64,000 nt of DNA from Mycobacterium branderi. GTDB taxonomy: Bacteria; Actinomycetota; Actinomycetes; Mycobacteriales; Mycobacteriaceae. Positions 54,580 through 64,000 of the stretch are shown here, piece after piece. The notes beneath the pieces were generated by a model. That model was not told where the DNA came from. It worked only from the letters and a program-made list of their open reading frames with translations, and searched no databases. The position numbers and the translations under genes were made by a program. Location: assembly GCF_010728725.1 (NCBI RefSeq), contig NZ_AP022606.1, forward strand, positions 4,588,001 to 4,652,000. The letters are read 5' to 3'. Numbering within the stretch: position 1 is the stretch's first letter; every line of letters starts with the position of its first letter.

Positions 54580-56493
54580 CTAGTCCAGGTGCTCGCGGAT
54601 CTCGGCTTCGCTGACCGGGCTGCCCAGGGCCGCAACCCATCCGGTGATCTGACGGGCCACGTCCTGCTCGGTCAGGCCGACTTCGGCGAGCACTTCGCCG
54701 CGCGAGGCATGCTCGAAGAACTGTTGGGGCAGACCGACGTCGCGGCACGGCACGTCGACCTCGCTGCGGCGCAACGCCGCTGACACCGCGGAGCCGATGC
54801 CGCCGGCAACGCCGTTGTCCTCCAGGGTGACAACCAGCTTGTGCGTCGCCGCCAGGTCGCGGACCGCATCCGCGACCGGCAGCACCCAGCGAGGGTCGAT
54901 CACCGTCACGCCGATGCCCTGGTTGCGCAGCCTTTCGGCCACCGCCAGCGCCATCGTCGCGAACGCCCCGACCGCCACCAGCAGCACATCATGGTTCAGC
55001 CCGTCAGCCGGCAACGCAAGCACATCCACGCCGGAGCGTCGTTCGAGCGCCGGAATATCTTGGCCCACATCGCCTTTCGGGAAGCGGATGGCCGTCGGCC
55101 CGTCGTTGACGTCGAGCGCCTCGCCGAGCTCCTCGCGTAGCCGGGCGGCGTCGCGCGGCGCGGCCACCCGGATACCGGGGACGATGCCCAGCATCGACAG
55201 ATCCCACATGCCGTTGTGGCTGGCGCCGTCGGGCCCGGTGATCCCGGCCCGGTCGAGCACCATCGTGACCGGCAGCTTGTGCAGCGCCACGTCCATCATG
55301 ATCTGGTCGAACGCGCGGTTGAGGAACGTCGAATAGATCGCCACCACCGGGTGCAGCCCGCCCATTGCCAGCCCGGCCGCCGACGTCAGCGCGTGCTGCT
55401 CGGCGATGCCGACGTCGAACAACCGGTCGGGGAACCGCTGCCCGAACGCGCTCAGCCCGGTGGGGCCGGGCATGGCCGCGGTGATCGCCACGACGTCGCG
55501 GCGCTTGGCGCCGTACTCGATGAGCGCCTCGGAGAACGTCGCCGTCCAGCCCGGGCCGGGAACCGAGGTGGCCAGCCCGGTCGCGGGGTCGATCACCCCG
55601 CAGGAATGCATCTGTTCGGCCTCGTCGTTTTCGGCCGGGCCGTAGCCGTTGCCCTTGCGGGTGGCGACGTGCACGAGCACCGGGCCGCCGAAACCGCGGG
55701 CGCTGCGCAGCGCGGTCTCCACGGCGTGCTCGTCGTGGCCGTCGACCGGCCCGACGTACTTCAGCCCGAGGTCGGTGAACAGCAGCTGCGGGCTCAACGC
55801 ATCCTTGACACCGGCCTTGACGCTGTGCATGAAGTGGTAGACCAGCTCGCCGACCAGCGGCATGCCACGTACCGCGGTACGGCCCCGCTCCAGCAGATGC
55901 TCGTAGCTGGGCTGCAGCCGCAGCATGGCCAAGTGGTTCGCGAAGCCGCCGAACGTCGGGGCGTAGCTGCGGCCGTTGTCGTTGACGACGATGATCACCG
56001 GGCGCCGCGCCGCGGCGATGTTGTTCAGCGCTTCCCAGCACATGCCGCCGGTGAGCGCGCCGTCGCCGACCACCGCGACCACGTGCCGGTTGCGGTGCCC
56101 GGTCAGCTCGAACGCCTTGGCCAGCCCGTCGGCGTACGACAGGGCCGCGCTGGCATGGCTGGACTCCACCCAGTCGTGCTCGCTTTCGGCGCGGGACGGA
56201 TACCCCGACAGCCCGCCCTTTTTGCGCAGGGTCTCGAAGTCGGCGGCGCGGCCGGTGAGCATCTTGTGCACGTAGGCCTGATGACCCGTGTCGAAGATGA
56301 TCGGGTCGTGCGGCGAGTCGAACACCCGGTGCAGCGCCAGCGTCAGCTCGACGACACCCAGGTTGGGTCCCAGATGCCCCCCGGTGGCGGCGACCTTGTG
56401 GATCAGAAACTCGCGAATTTCGCGAGCTAGAGCGCGCAGTTCCGCTTGCGAAAGGTGCTGCAGATCGGCGGGCCCGCGGATCTGTTCAAGCAT
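54580..56493 (-). CDS. dxs: 1-deoxy-D-xylulose-5-phosphate synthase
   Basis: 637 aa, full length. TPP-binding [17 protein letters not shown], the [15 protein letters not shown] segment, the transketolase-like central domain ([19 protein letters not shown]) with the proton-relay Glu, and the C-terminal domain. It makes DXP from pyruvate and glyceraldehyde 3-phosphate, the first step of the MEP isoprenoid pathway. Orthologue of Rv2682c. Convergent with the RNase D-like gene. Confidence 0.95.
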   Translation of the reverse strand: MLEQIRGPADLQHLSQAELRALAREIREFLIHKVAATGGHLGPNLGVVELTLALHRVFDSPHDPIIFDTGHQAYVHKMLTGRAADFETLRKKGGLSGYPSRAESEHDWVESSHASAALSYADGLAKAFELTGHRNRHVVAVVGDGALTGGMCWEALNNIAAARRPVIIVVNDNGRSYAPTFGGFANHLAMLRLQPSYEHLLERGRTAVRGMPLVGELVYHFMHSVKAGVKDALSPQLLFTDLGLKYVGPVDGHDEHAVETALRSARGFGGPVLVHVATRKGNGYGPAENDEAEQMHSCGVIDPATGLATSVPGPGWTATFSEALIEYGAKRRDVVAITAAMPGPTGLSAFGQRFPDRLFDVGIAEQHALTSAAGLAMGGLHPVVAIYSTFLNRAFDQIMMDVALHKLPVTMVLDRAGITGPDGASHNGMWDLSMLGIVPGIRVAAPRDAARLREELGEALDVNDGPTAIRFPKGDVGQDIPALERRSGVDVLALPADGLNHDVLLVAVGAFATMALAVAERLRNQGIGVTVIDPRWVLPVADAVRDLAATHKLVVTLEDNGVAGGIGSAVSAALRRSEVDVPCRDVGLPQQFFEHASRGEVLAEVGLTEQDVARQITGWVAALGSPVSEAEIREHLD

Positions 56494-56613
56494 CCCGCCA
56501 GTGTACGCAGGCTCGGCCGGGATGGCCCGGACTGCGATAGCTTGGTCCCCGGTGAGCCGGGAAGCCTGGTCGGCGGTGTTGTACTGCGTAGATCCACGAC
56601 CTGGGAGCTCACG

Positions 56614-56661
56614 ATGACCTCGCCACCGACCGTTGCATCGACACCGGCGGAGCGCCGATGA
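56614..56661 (+). CDS. Possible 15-aa leader peptide upstream of the ArsB-type transporter
   Basis: An ATG at 56614 preceded by GGGAG opens a 15-codon frame ([14 protein letters not shown] after Met) whose stop overlaps the transporter ATG (ATGA). It could couple translation to the transporter. It is proline-rich, which can slow ribosomes. No function is proven. Confidence 0.35.
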   Translation: MTSPPTVASTPAERR

Positions 56662-57947
56662 ACGTCGTCGCGGTGACGGTGTTCGTGGTTGCCTACGCCC
56701 TGATCGCCTACGAGCGCATCGACAAGACCTTGGTGGCGCTGGCGGGCGCCGCGATCGTTATCTGCTTGCCCGTGATCAGGTCTAGCGACGTCTTTTTCTC
56801 CCACACCACCGGAATCGACTGGGACGTCATCTTTTTGCTGCTCGGCATGATGATCATTGTCAGCGTGCTGCGACAGACCGGTGTCTTCGAGTACGTCTCG
56901 ATCTGGGCCACCAAGCGCGCCAAAGGCTCTCCGCTGCGGATCATGATCCTGCTGGTGCTGGTCACTGCGATCGGGTCGGCCCTGCTGGACAACGTCACCA
57001 CCGTATTGTTGATCGCCCCGGTCACGCTGCTGGTATGCGACCGGCTGGCGATCAACGCGGCGCCGTTTCTGATGGCCGAAGCGTTCGCCTCCAACATCGG
57101 CGGCGCGGCGACGTTGGTCGGTGACCCGCCCAACATCATCATTGCGAGCCGAGCCGGCCTGACCTTCAACGACTTTCTGATCCACGTGACGCCGCTCGTG
57201 ATCATCGTCATCGGCGTCTTGGTCGTACTTCTGCCGCGGTTGTTTCCGGGCGCCTTCGCCGTCGACGCCGAGCGGGTTGCCGGCGTCATGTCGCTGGAGG
57301 AGCGGGAGGCCATCCGCGATCCGGTGTTGCTGGTCAAGTGCGCAGTGGTCCTGGTCTTGGTGTTCGCAGCGTTCATCGCGCACTCGGCTTTGGGCATGGA
57401 TCCTTCCGTGGTGGCGCTGCTGGGCGCCGGCGTACTGATCGTCACGTCCGGATTGGAGCGCTCCGCCTACCTGTCCAGCGTCGAATGGGACTCACTGCTG
57501 TTTTTCGCCGGGCTGTTCGTGATGGTCGGCGCCCTGGTCAAGACGGGCGTCGTCGACGAGCTGGCGCGCTCGGCCACGAAGGTGACCGGTGGCAATACGT
57601 TGTTGACGACAATGCTGATCCTCGCGGTGTCGTTCGTGTTCAGCGGCGTCATCAACAACGTGCCGTACGCCGCCACGATGGCACCGATCGTCACCGAGCT
57701 GGCCCCGTCGATGGTCGGCCACGTCCACTCGGACGTACTGTGGTGGGCCCTGGCCATCGGCACCGGCTTCGGCGGCAACCTCACCGCCGTCGGCGCGAGC
57801 GCCAATGTCGTCATCATCGGAATCGCCCGGCGCGCAGACAATCCCATCTCCTTTTGGGAATTCACCCGCAAGGGCGCGGTGGTCACCGCAGCGTCCCTCG
57901 TGCTCGCCGCGCTCTACTTGTGGGTGCGTTATTTCATTCCCTCTTGA
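56658..57947 (+). CDS. ArsB/NhaD family ion transporter
   Basis: 429 aa, about eleven transmembrane helices. Family blocks: [59 protein letters not shown] and its inverted repeat [31 protein letters not shown]. The ArsB/NhaD superfamily exports arsenite or exchanges Na/H. Corresponds to the paired Rv2684/Rv2685 transporters; only one copy is here. No arsenic regulator is adjacent, so Na/H or another anion is as likely. Confidence 0.88.
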   Translation: MNVVAVTVFVVAYALIAYERIDKTLVALAGAAIVICLPVIRSSDVFFSHTTGIDWDVIFLLLGMMIIVSVLRQTGVFEYVSIWATKRAKGSPLRIMILLVLVTAIGSALLDNVTTVLLIAPVTLLVCDRLAINAAPFLMAEAFASNIGGAATLVGDPPNIIIASRAGLTFNDFLIHVTPLVIIVIGVLVVLLPRLFPGAFAVDAERVAGVMSLEEREAIRDPVLLVKCAVVLVLVFAAFIAHSALGMDPSVVALLGAGVLIVTSGLERSAYLSSVEWDSLLFFAGLFVMVGALVKTGVVDELARSATKVTGGNTLLTTMLILAVSFVFSGVINNVPYAATMAPIVTELAPSMVGHVHSDVLWWALAIGTGFGGNLTAVGASANVVIIGIARRADNPISFWEFTRKGAVVTAASLVLAALYLWVRYFIPS

Positions 57948-57995
57948 CCGCGAGCGTGCGTGTATGTACGCCGACAGGCCGCAAACCCTGTACAA

Positions 57996-59183
57996 CTATG
58001 CACGCTCGCGGCAGAGTAGCGCCACGCACTCGACATGGTGAGTCAACGGGAACGAGTCGAACACCCGGATGTTCTCCACGACATAACCGTGGCTGCGGTA
58101 CAAGCCGATGTCGCGAGCGAAAGATGCTGCCTCGCACCCGATATGCACAATCCTCGGCACCTCGGCGGCGGCCAGCAGATCGATGACCTCACGCCCGGCG
58201 CCTGAGCGCGGCGGATCCAGGACCGCCACGTCGGCGCGGACAGGCTCTGCGGTCAGGGCCCGGCGGACCGAATCGTTGACCACCGACACTTGGGGGAGAT
58301 CCGACAGTGCGGCGCGCGCGGCCCGCGCCGCTGCCCGCGACGTGTCGACGCTCACCACCCGCCCGGTCTCGCCGACCGCGTCGCCCAGCACCGCGGCGAA
58401 CACCCCGGCGCCGCCGTAGAGGTCCCAGGCCGTCATGCCGGAACCGGCCTGCGCCCATTCGGCGACCAATCTGCTGTAGCACCGCGCCGCGTCGCGGTGG
58501 GCCTGCCAGAACGCCGTCACCGGCACCCGCCAGCTGCGCCGGCCCACCCGCTGCACAGCCTGATAGCTGCCCTCGACAACGTCGGTCGACGTTCGGCGGC
58601 CCTGCCGCGCGCTGCATACCACGTGGCGCTGATCGTCGTCGTCGAGGGCGACATGCAGGTGTACGCCCGGCGGCCATTCGAGCGCATCCAGTCCGTCGGT
58701 CATCCCGGGGTGCAGTTGAGCGCAGTTCAGCTCGGTGACCAGTTCGTCGCTGTGGTAGCGGTGAAAGCCGGCGCGACCGTCGGCACCGACGTCCAGCCGC
58801 ACCCGGGTGCGCCATCCGGTCGCACCGTTTGCAGACAGCGGTTCGGCGACGCCGTCCCAGCGGTGATCACCAAGGCGGGCAAGCTGATTCGTCACCACCT
58901 CGGCCTTGAACGCGCGTGCCGCCGTCGGCTCGGCGAACGCCAGGTCGCAACAGCCCGCGCCGTCCACCCCCGCGATCGGGCACAACGATTCGACGCGGTC
59001 GTCCGACGGCTCGATCACCTCGATTGTCTCGGCGTGCCAATAGGAATTCCGGTCTGCCGTGACCCGCGCGCGCACGCGTTCGCCGGGCAGCGCATAGCGG
59101 ACGAACACCACCCGGCCGTCGTGGCGAGCCACGCAGCTGCCTCCGTTCGCCGGTGCGCCGACGGTCAGGGTCAGTTCGATCAA
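57996..59183 (-). CDS. TrmA/RumA-type RNA (uracil-5)-methyltransferase (Rv2689c orthologue)
   Basis: 395 aa. N-terminal TRAM-like domain (VARHDGRVVFVRYALPGERVRA in part), cysteines CPIAGVDGAGCC, SAM motif AWDLYGGAGVFAAVLG, DPPRSG and the C-terminal FDSFPLTHHVECV catalytic block. It methylates uracil in tRNA or rRNA. The TTG start at 59183 overlaps the permease stop (TTGA). Confidence 0.88.
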   Translation of the reverse strand: MIELTLTVGAPANGGSCVARHDGRVVFVRYALPGERVRARVTADRNSYWHAETIEVIEPSDDRVESLCPIAGVDGAGCCDLAFAEPTAARAFKAEVVTNQLARLGDHRWDGVAEPLSANGATGWRTRVRLDVGADGRAGFHRYHSDELVTELNCAQLHPGMTDGLDALEWPPGVHLHVALDDDDQRHVVCSARQGRRTSTDVVEGSYQAVQRVGRRSWRVPVTAFWQAHRDAARCYSRLVAEWAQAGSGMTAWDLYGGAGVFAAVLGDAVGETGRVVSVDTSRAAARAARAALSDLPQVSVVNDSVRRALTAEPVRADVAVLDPPRSGAGREVIDLLAAAEVPRIVHIGCEAASFARDIGLYRSHGYVVENIRVFDSFPLTHHVECVALLCRERA

Positions 59184-61174
59184 TCGAAGATTCCCCGTCG
59201 GGCATCGCCCGGAGCCACATGCGGCTGCAGCGTCTTGAGCCGCTCCGACGACGTCAGCTGCCACGGAACCGACGTCACCATCACGCCGGGCATGAACAGC
59301 AGCCGTCCCTTGAGCCGCAACGCGCTCTGGTTGTGCAGCACCTGTTCCCACCAGTGCCCCACCACGTATTCCGGGATGAACACCGTCACCACGGTGCGCG
59401 GCGACTCTTTGCTGACCCGTTTGACGTACTCGAGCACCGGGCGGGTGACCTCACGGTATGGCGAGGCAATGACCTTGAGCGGCACCGAGATATCGCTGTC
59501 TTCCCACTTGCGCACCAACTCACGGGTTTCCGCGTCGTCGACGCTGACCGTGACAGCCTCCAGCACGTCGGGACGGGTTGCGCGCGCATAGGCCAGCGCC
59601 CGCAGCGTCGGCAGATGCAACTTGGACACCAACACCAGGGCATGGTTGCGGCTGGGCAACACCACGCCCTCGTTTTCAGCGGCCTGCTCCTGCAGTTCCC
59701 GGCTGACCGCATCGTAGTGCTTGCGGATCGCCTTCATCATGATGAACAGCGCCGTCATCGCCACCACCGCAATCCATGCTCCGGCAAGGAATTTGGTGAC
59801 CAGCACGACAAGCAGCACCGTGCCGGTGGACACGAAGCCGACGGTGTTGACCACCCGTGAGCGCATCATCTTGCGGCGGGCACCCGGGTCGGTTTCGTTG
59901 CGCAGCAATCGGGTCCAGTGCTTGACCATCCCGATCTGGCTCAGCGTGAAGGAGATGAACACCCCCACGATGTAGAGCTGGATGAGCGCCGTGACTTGGG
60001 CACGGAAGGCGATGATCGCCGAAAGAGCTGCCACCGAAAGGAATACGATCCCGTTGGAGAATGCCAAGCGGTCGCCGCGAGTGTGCAGCTGGCGGGGCAG
60101 GTAGCTGTGTTGAGCGAGCACCGAGCCCAGCACCGGGAAGCCGTTGAACGCTGTGTTGGCCGCCAGCACCAGGATGAGAGCGGTCACCGCGGCGATCAGC
60201 AGGAAGCCGATGTGAAAGCTGCCGAACACGGCTTGCGCCAACTGCGCGACCAGAGTCTTCTGGTTGTAGTCGGGCGGCGCACCGGATAGCTGCCTGGCCG
60301 GGTCGTCGACGATCTGCACCCCGGTTTTCTCGGCCAGCACGATGATGCCCATCAGCAGGCTCACCGCGATGACGCCCAGCATCAACAGCGTGGTGGCGGC
60401 GTTGCGCGACTTGGGTTTACGAAATGCGGGCACCCCGTTGCTGATCGCTTCCACACCGGTCAGCGCCGCGCATCCGGACGAAAACGACCGGGCCACCAGG
60501 AATGCCAGCGCGACGCCGACGATCTTGCCTTGTTCGGCATGCATCTGGAAGCCGGCGGATTCGGCGCGCAGCGGGTCGCCGAGCACGTAGATCCGAAACA
60601 GCCCCCAGACCAGCATGGTGCCCACCCCGACGATGAACGCGTAGGTCGGGATGGCAAATGCCACACCGGATTCGCGGACCCCACGCAGGTTCATCGCCAT
60701 CACCAGAAGGATCGCGCTGACCGAGAACAGCACCTTGTGGTCAGCCACGAAAGGGATGGCCGAGCCGATGTTCGACATCGCCGATGCTGTCGAAACAGCA
60801 ACGGTCAGAACGTAATCCACCATCAGCGCACTGGCCACGGTCAGCCCTGCGTTGGCGCCGAGGTTGGTGGTGACCACCTCGTAGTCGCCGCCGCCCGACG
60901 GGTAGGCGTGCACGTTTTGGCGGTAGCTCGCCACCACGACCAGCATGACCGCGGCCACCGCCAGCCCGATCCACGGTGTCAGCGAGTAGGCGGCCAGCCC
61001 GGCCACCGACAGCATGAGGAAAACTTCCTCGGGCGCGTAAGCCACCGACGACAGCGCATCCGAGGCGAACACCGGCAGCGCGATCCGCTTGGGCAGCAGG
61101 GTATGACTCAGCCGATCGCTGCGAAACGGCCGACCCAACACCAACCGGCGCGCCGCCGTCGAAAGTTTGGACAC
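59180..61174 (-). CDS. APC superfamily amino-acid permease-like transporter (Rv2690c orthologue)
   Basis: 664 aa. Twelve-helix APC fold in the first 470 residues: ALPVFASDALSSVAYAPEE, YEVVTTNLGANAGLTVAS, FSSGCAALTGVEAISNGVPAF. A cytosolic tail of about 190 residues follows (VSKLHLPTLRALAYARATRP, VTVFIPEYVVGHWWEQVLHN), resembling USP-like regulatory domains. The GTG at 61174 was chosen; the frame is open for another 200 codons that only shadow ceoB. Neighbouring TrkA-type genes suggest K+ or amino-acid transport under nucleotide control. Confidence 0.87.
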   Translation of the reverse strand: MSKLSTAARRLVLGRPFRSDRLSHTLLPKRIALPVFASDALSSVAYAPEEVFLMLSVAGLAAYSLTPWIGLAVAAVMLVVVASYRQNVHAYPSGGGDYEVVTTNLGANAGLTVASALMVDYVLTVAVSTASAMSNIGSAIPFVADHKVLFSVSAILLVMAMNLRGVRESGVAFAIPTYAFIVGVGTMLVWGLFRIYVLGDPLRAESAGFQMHAEQGKIVGVALAFLVARSFSSGCAALTGVEAISNGVPAFRKPKSRNAATTLLMLGVIAVSLLMGIIVLAEKTGVQIVDDPARQLSGAPPDYNQKTLVAQLAQAVFGSFHIGFLLIAAVTALILVLAANTAFNGFPVLGSVLAQHSYLPRQLHTRGDRLAFSNGIVFLSVAALSAIIAFRAQVTALIQLYIVGVFISFTLSQIGMVKHWTRLLRNETDPGARRKMMRSRVVNTVGFVSTGTVLLVVLVTKFLAGAWIAVVAMTALFIMMKAIRKHYDAVSRELQEQAAENEGVVLPSRNHALVLVSKLHLPTLRALAYARATRPDVLEAVTVSVDDAETRELVRKWEDSDISVPLKVIASPYREVTRPVLEYVKRVSKESPRTVVTVFIPEYVVGHWWEQVLHNQSALRLKGRLLFMPGVMVTSVPWQLTSSERLKTLQPHVAPGDARRGIFD

Positions 61175-61306
61175 GAGAGCCAAGAGTAAGCCCACCGGCC
61201 GCGGGCGGTAGCGTTCCCTAGACGAGAATGTTCCGGGCGCAAATCGGCTGGCCAACGCGGTTGGCGCCGCCGGCCCGACGAGTAGGGGACGCCGAAAGGA
61301 CCTCAG

Positions 61307-61978
61307 GTGCGGGTAGTAGTGATGGGGTGCGGCCGGGTGGGGTCTTCGGTGGCCGACGGCCTGTCCCGGATCGGCCACGATGTCGCGGTCATCGACCGTG
61401 ACGGCACTGCCTTCAACCGGCTGAGCCCGGATTTCGCCGGTGAGCGGGTGCTGGGCCTGGGCTTCGACCGCGACGTGTTGCTGCGGGCCGGGATCGAGGA
61501 GGCCGAGGCTTTTGCCGCGGTGTCGTCCGGCGATAACTCGAACATCATTTCGGCGCGGCTGGCCCGCGAGACCTTCGGTGTGCAGCGCGTGGTGGCACGC
61601 ATCTACGACGCCAAACGCGCGGCGGTCTACGAGCGCCTCGGTATCCCCACCATCGCGACGGTGCCGTGGACCACCGACCGCCTGCTCAACGCCCTGCTGC
61701 GGGAAAGCGAAACCACCAAATGGCGTGACCCGACCGGCACCGTCGCCGTCGTCGAGGTGGTGCTGCACGAGGACTGGGTGGGGCATCGGCTCACCGCCCT
61801 GGAGACCGCCACCGGCGCACGCGTGGCGTTCCTGATCCGGTTCGGCAGCGGGCTACTGCCCGAACCGAAGACCGTCATTCAGGCCGGCGACCAGGTCTAC
61901 ATCGCCGCGATATCCGGCCGCGCCGCCGAGGCGATGGCCATTGCCGCCCTGCCGCCGAGCGAGGACTTGGAATCGTGA
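61307..61978 (+). CDS. ceoB: TrkA-type K+ uptake regulatory protein CeoB
   Basis: 223 aa. Nucleotide-binding TrkA-N domain (VVMGCGRVGSSVADGLS), then a TrkA-C domain (VEVVLHEDWVGHRLTALE). GAAAGG lies 7 bases before the GTG. It binds NAD(H) or ATP on the cytosolic face of a potassium channel. Orthologue of Rv2691. Divergent from the APC permease. Confidence 0.92.
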   Translation: MRVVVMGCGRVGSSVADGLSRIGHDVAVIDRDGTAFNRLSPDFAGERVLGLGFDRDVLLRAGIEEAEAFAAVSSGDNSNIISARLARETFGVQRVVARIYDAKRAAVYERLGIPTIATVPWTTDRLLNALLRESETTKWRDPTGTVAVVEVVLHEDWVGHRLTALETATGARVAFLIRFGSGLLPEPKTVIQAGDQVYIAAISGRAAEAMAIAALPPSEDLES

Positions 61979-62637
61979 AGGTCGCAATCGCCGGAGCGGG
62001 CGCGGTCGGCCGCTCGATTGCCCGGGAGCTCCTCGAAAGCGGCCACGAGGTCAGCCTGATCGAGCGCAACCCCGAACATCTCGACGTCGACGCCATCCCG
62101 GCCGCGCACTGGCGGCTGGGCGACGCCTGCGAGCTCAGCTTGCTGGAGTCGGTGCACCTCGAGGAGTTCGACGTGGTGATCGCCGCCACCGGCGACGACA
62201 AGGCCAACGTGGTGCTGAGCCTGCTGGCCAAGACCGAGTTCGCGGTGCCGCGGGTGGTGGCGCGGGTCAACGATCCGCGCAACGAGTGGCTCTTCACCGA
62301 CGCCTGGGGCGTCGACGTGGCGGTGTCGACGCCGCGAATGCTGGCGTCGCTGGTCGAAGAGGCGGTCGCGGTCGGAGATCTGGTGCGGCTGATGGAGTTT
62401 CGCAAGGGACAGGCCAACCTGGTCGAGATCACGCTGCCCGACGACACGCCGTGGGGTGGCAAGCCGGTGCGCAAACTGCAGCTGCCCCGCGACGCGGCGC
62501 TGGTAACGATCCTGCGGGGACCGCGAGTGATCGTTCCGCAGGCCGACGAACCGCTGGAAGGCGGCGACGAGCTGTTGTTCGTCGCGGTTACTGAGGTGGA
62601 GGCGGAGCTGCGCCAGCTGCTTCTGCCGGCGCACTAG
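61975..62637 (+). CDS. ceoC: TrkA-type K+ uptake regulatory protein CeoC
   Basis: 220 aa. TrkA-N domain (VAIAGAGAVGRSIARELL) and TrkA-C domain (LVEITLPDDTPWGGKPVRKL). The GTG overlaps the ceoB stop, and the two proteins are paralogous subunits that probably form a ring together. The 3' end overlaps the convergent DUF3159 gene by 50 bases. Orthologue of Rv2692. Confidence 0.92.
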   Translation: MKVAIAGAGAVGRSIARELLESGHEVSLIERNPEHLDVDAIPAAHWRLGDACELSLLESVHLEEFDVVIAATGDDKANVVLSLLAKTEFAVPRVVARVNDPRNEWLFTDAWGVDVAVSTPRMLASLVEEAVAVGDLVRLMEFRKGQANLVEITLPDDTPWGGKPVRKLQLPRDAALVTILRGPRVIVPQADEPLEGGDELLFVAVTEVEAELRQLLLPAH

Positions 62638-63238
62638 CGCCAAGCGCGCGTTGCACTACCTTGACGGCCATGTAGGTCACCACGGCTGCGACGGCGGTCA
62701 ACGGCCAGCCCATCGTGATCCGCGCCACTGCCAGCCAGCCCGTGTGATCGGCCTGGTAGAGCAACCGCTGCACCACGAAACGAGCCGCGAAAACCAGCAC
62801 CCAGGTCAGCGTCGCGACATCGAAGGCATAGACCGCACCACGCACGTCGCGCCAGCCGCGGTCGTGCCCGCCGAGCCAGCTCCACAGGTAGCCGACGACG
62901 GGCCGGCGGATCAACACCGACACCGTGAAGACCACTGCCCACAGCAACGACGTCCAGATGCCCAGCAGGAAATAGCCTTTCGACTCTCCCACCGCGTAAG
63001 CGATCACCGCGCAGATGGCGACGCCGACGAAACCGGACACCGCGGGCTGGACGGAGTCGCGCCGAATCAGCCGCCACAGCAGGACAATTGCGGCCACCCC
63101 GACCGCCGCGCCAATCGCAGCTATCAGGCCGGCGGCGGCGGAGACGGCCACAAAGACGACCACCGGCAACGAGGAGTAGACGAGCCCGCTGACGCCGCCG
63201 AGCTGGGTCAGAATCGCCGGCTTAGGAGAAGCCGTCAC
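62588..63238 (-). CDS. DUF3159 membrane protein (Rv2693c orthologue)
   Basis: 216 aa, about six transmembrane helices (VYSSLPVVVFVAVSAAAGL, VGVAAIVLLWRLIRRDSVQP, GVAICAVIAYAVGESKGYFL and so on). The C-terminal tail is Ala/Pro rich and antisense to the end of ceoC. The GTG start overlaps the OB-fold gene stop (GTGA). Actinobacterial family of unknown function. Confidence 0.88.
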   Translation of the reverse strand: MTASPKPAILTQLGGVSGLVYSSLPVVVFVAVSAAAGLIAAIGAAVGVAAIVLLWRLIRRDSVQPAVSGFVGVAICAVIAYAVGESKGYFLLGIWTSLLWAVVFTVSVLIRRPVVGYLWSWLGGHDRGWRDVRGAVYAFDVATLTWVLVFAARFVVQRLLYQADHTGWLAVARITMGWPLTAVAAVVTYMAVKVVQRALGASAPAEAAGAAPPPPQ

Positions 63239-63606
63239 CGCTGAATTTCGTAGTGCGGGTTGTAAATCGCTTTGGTGCCGTTGTCCAGCTTGCCCAGCCG
63301 GCCTCGCACCCGCAGCGTGCGACCGGAGTCGATTCCGGGGATCCGGCGTTGGCCCAGCCACACCAGCGCGACGGTGTCGGTGCCGTCGAACAACTCGGCG
63401 CGGACCCCGCCGGCGCATCCCTTGGCGTTGGCTTCCACGCTGCGCAGGGTTCCGACCATCGTGACCTCTTGCCCGCGCTGGCAGTCGATCGCCCGCTGCG
63501 CGCCGGTGTTGACCGCCTCGTCGGACAGCTCTTCGACGTCGCGCTGCTCGGGGTCCTCCGTCAGTCGACGGGTGAGCCGGCGCAGATAACCTTCGGCCGT
63601 CGCCAT
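63235..63606 (-). CDS. OB-fold nucleic-acid-binding protein (Rv2694c orthologue)
   Basis: 123 aa. N-terminal helix, then an OB fold: GQEVTMVGTLRSVEANAKG, VRAELFDGTDTVALVWLGQR, and LRVRGRLGKLDNGTKAIYNP, ending HYEIQR. OB folds of this type bind nucleic acid. The ATG at 63606 is directly preceded by a GTG that could also serve. Coupled to DUF3159. Confidence 0.85.
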   Translation of the reverse strand: MATAEGYLRRLTRRLTEDPEQRDVEELSDEAVNTGAQRAIDCQRGQEVTMVGTLRSVEANAKGCAGGVRAELFDGTDTVALVWLGQRRIPGIDSGRTLRVRGRLGKLDNGTKAIYNPHYEIQR

Positions 63607-63744
63607 CACCTACTTTTCGAACAATTCGGCCGAGCCGAATCTCCGTTATGCCAACGGACACCGTAGACCCGTTAGTTCCCGGGCGCCATGCGGCCCCCTG
63701 GGCTGACGGTGGAGTACCCGTAAACGCCGGGCAGTATCAAGTCT

Positions 63745-64000
63745 GTGCCTGTCGACTTGCACGGTGTGACGACCGTCGTGCTGCCCGGAACTGGATCCGA
63801 CGACGACTACATCGACCGTGCGTTCGGAGGACCGCTGCGCGATGCGGGTGCGCTGGTCGTGGCGCCGCCGCCGCAGCCGGGCCGCTTGATCGACGGATAC
63901 CTGGCCGCCCTGGACGACGCTGCACGGCGCGGCCCGATCGCCGTCGGCGGTGTTTCGATCGGTGCCGCGGTGGCCGCCCGGTGGGCGCTGCGGCATCCTG
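63745..64000 (+). CDS. Alpha/beta hydrolase, N-terminal part (Rv2695 orthologue, 3' truncated)
   Basis: The GTG at 63745 opens a frame that runs off the end of the window after 85 residues. It begins VDLHGVTTVVLPGTGSDDDY, typical of alpha/beta hydrolases, and reaches the nucleophile elbow GVSIG near residue 70. The rest is outside the window. Position next to the OB-fold gene equals Rv2695. Confidence 0.8.
   Translation, partial: MPVDLHGVTTVVLPGTGSDDDYIDRAFGGPLRDAGALVVAPPPQPGRLIDGYLAALDDAARRGPIAVGGVSIGAAVAARWALRHP

Noticed and set aside
61175..61786. 204-codon upstream extension of the APC permease frame
   Set aside because: It lies antisense to ceoB and has no transporter features; the GTG at 61174 gives the family length.

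Overview
The window is GC-rich actinobacterial DNA and almost certainly comes from a slow-growing Mycobacterium. Most genes start with ATG or GTG and are packed with 1-4 nt stop/start overlaps. The right half follows the Mycobacterium tuberculosis gene order from Rv2667 (clpC2) to Rv2695 almost gene for gene. Family calls were made by reading the translations; no database search was run.

Left part (1-26 kb). A truncated methyltransferase is followed by a Rieske/DUF2231 plus hemerythrin operon. Next comes a compact aromatic-catabolism operon: Rieske dioxygenase alpha and beta, a 70-aa protein, an SDR dihydrodiol dehydrogenase and a class II aldolase-type decarboxylase, with a convergent IclR regulator. 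A 56-bp MIRU-like tandem repeat lies between the decarboxylase and the regulator. Then come a lipoprotein, DedA, a STAS protein, a small ArsR operon, an SDR and a 13E12-family HNH protein whose start codon lies inside a perfect SOS box. These are followed by UdgX with an F420-type oxidoreductase and a hemerythrin-like protein. A membrane redox operon carries a cytochrome b561-like domain fused to a sulfite-oxidase-like molybdopterin domain. The rest of this part holds a PAS-SpoIIE-HATPase-STAS regulator, a GH15 hydrolase, an enolase-superfamily enzyme, a proline-rich membrane protein and a VapBC pair.

Centre (26.1-38.2 kb). Four tRNA genes (Val-CAC on the minus strand; Gly, Cys and Val-GAC on the plus strand) mark the edge of an accessory island that ends at clpC2. 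In M. tuberculosis the comparable tRNA-to-clpC2 interval carries the phiRv2 prophage, so this looks like an integration hotspot with different cargo. The cargo includes a single-chain type IIG restriction-modification enzyme of visibly lower GC and a WXG100 protein with a glycine-zipper tail followed by two small membrane proteins. It also has a HEPN-motif protein, a phage lysis cassette (GH25 LysA-like and LysB-like) without phage structural genes, a Tat-type cupin and two DUF732 secreted proteins. No integrase or att repeat was found.

Right part (38.2-64 kb). This is the conserved backbone: clpC2 with twin palindromic operators, a secreted protein, GNAT, AFG1-type ATPase, RibD-like reductase, lipoprotein hydrolase, aftC and msrB. 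The heme operon hemE-hemY-chdC-methyltransferase follows. A GMC dehydrogenase trio is inserted before echA15. Then come DUF3000, an RNase D-like protein, dxs, an ArsB/NhaD transporter, a TrmA-type methyltransferase, an APC permease, ceoB/ceoC, DUF3159, an OB-fold protein and the start of an alpha/beta hydrolase.
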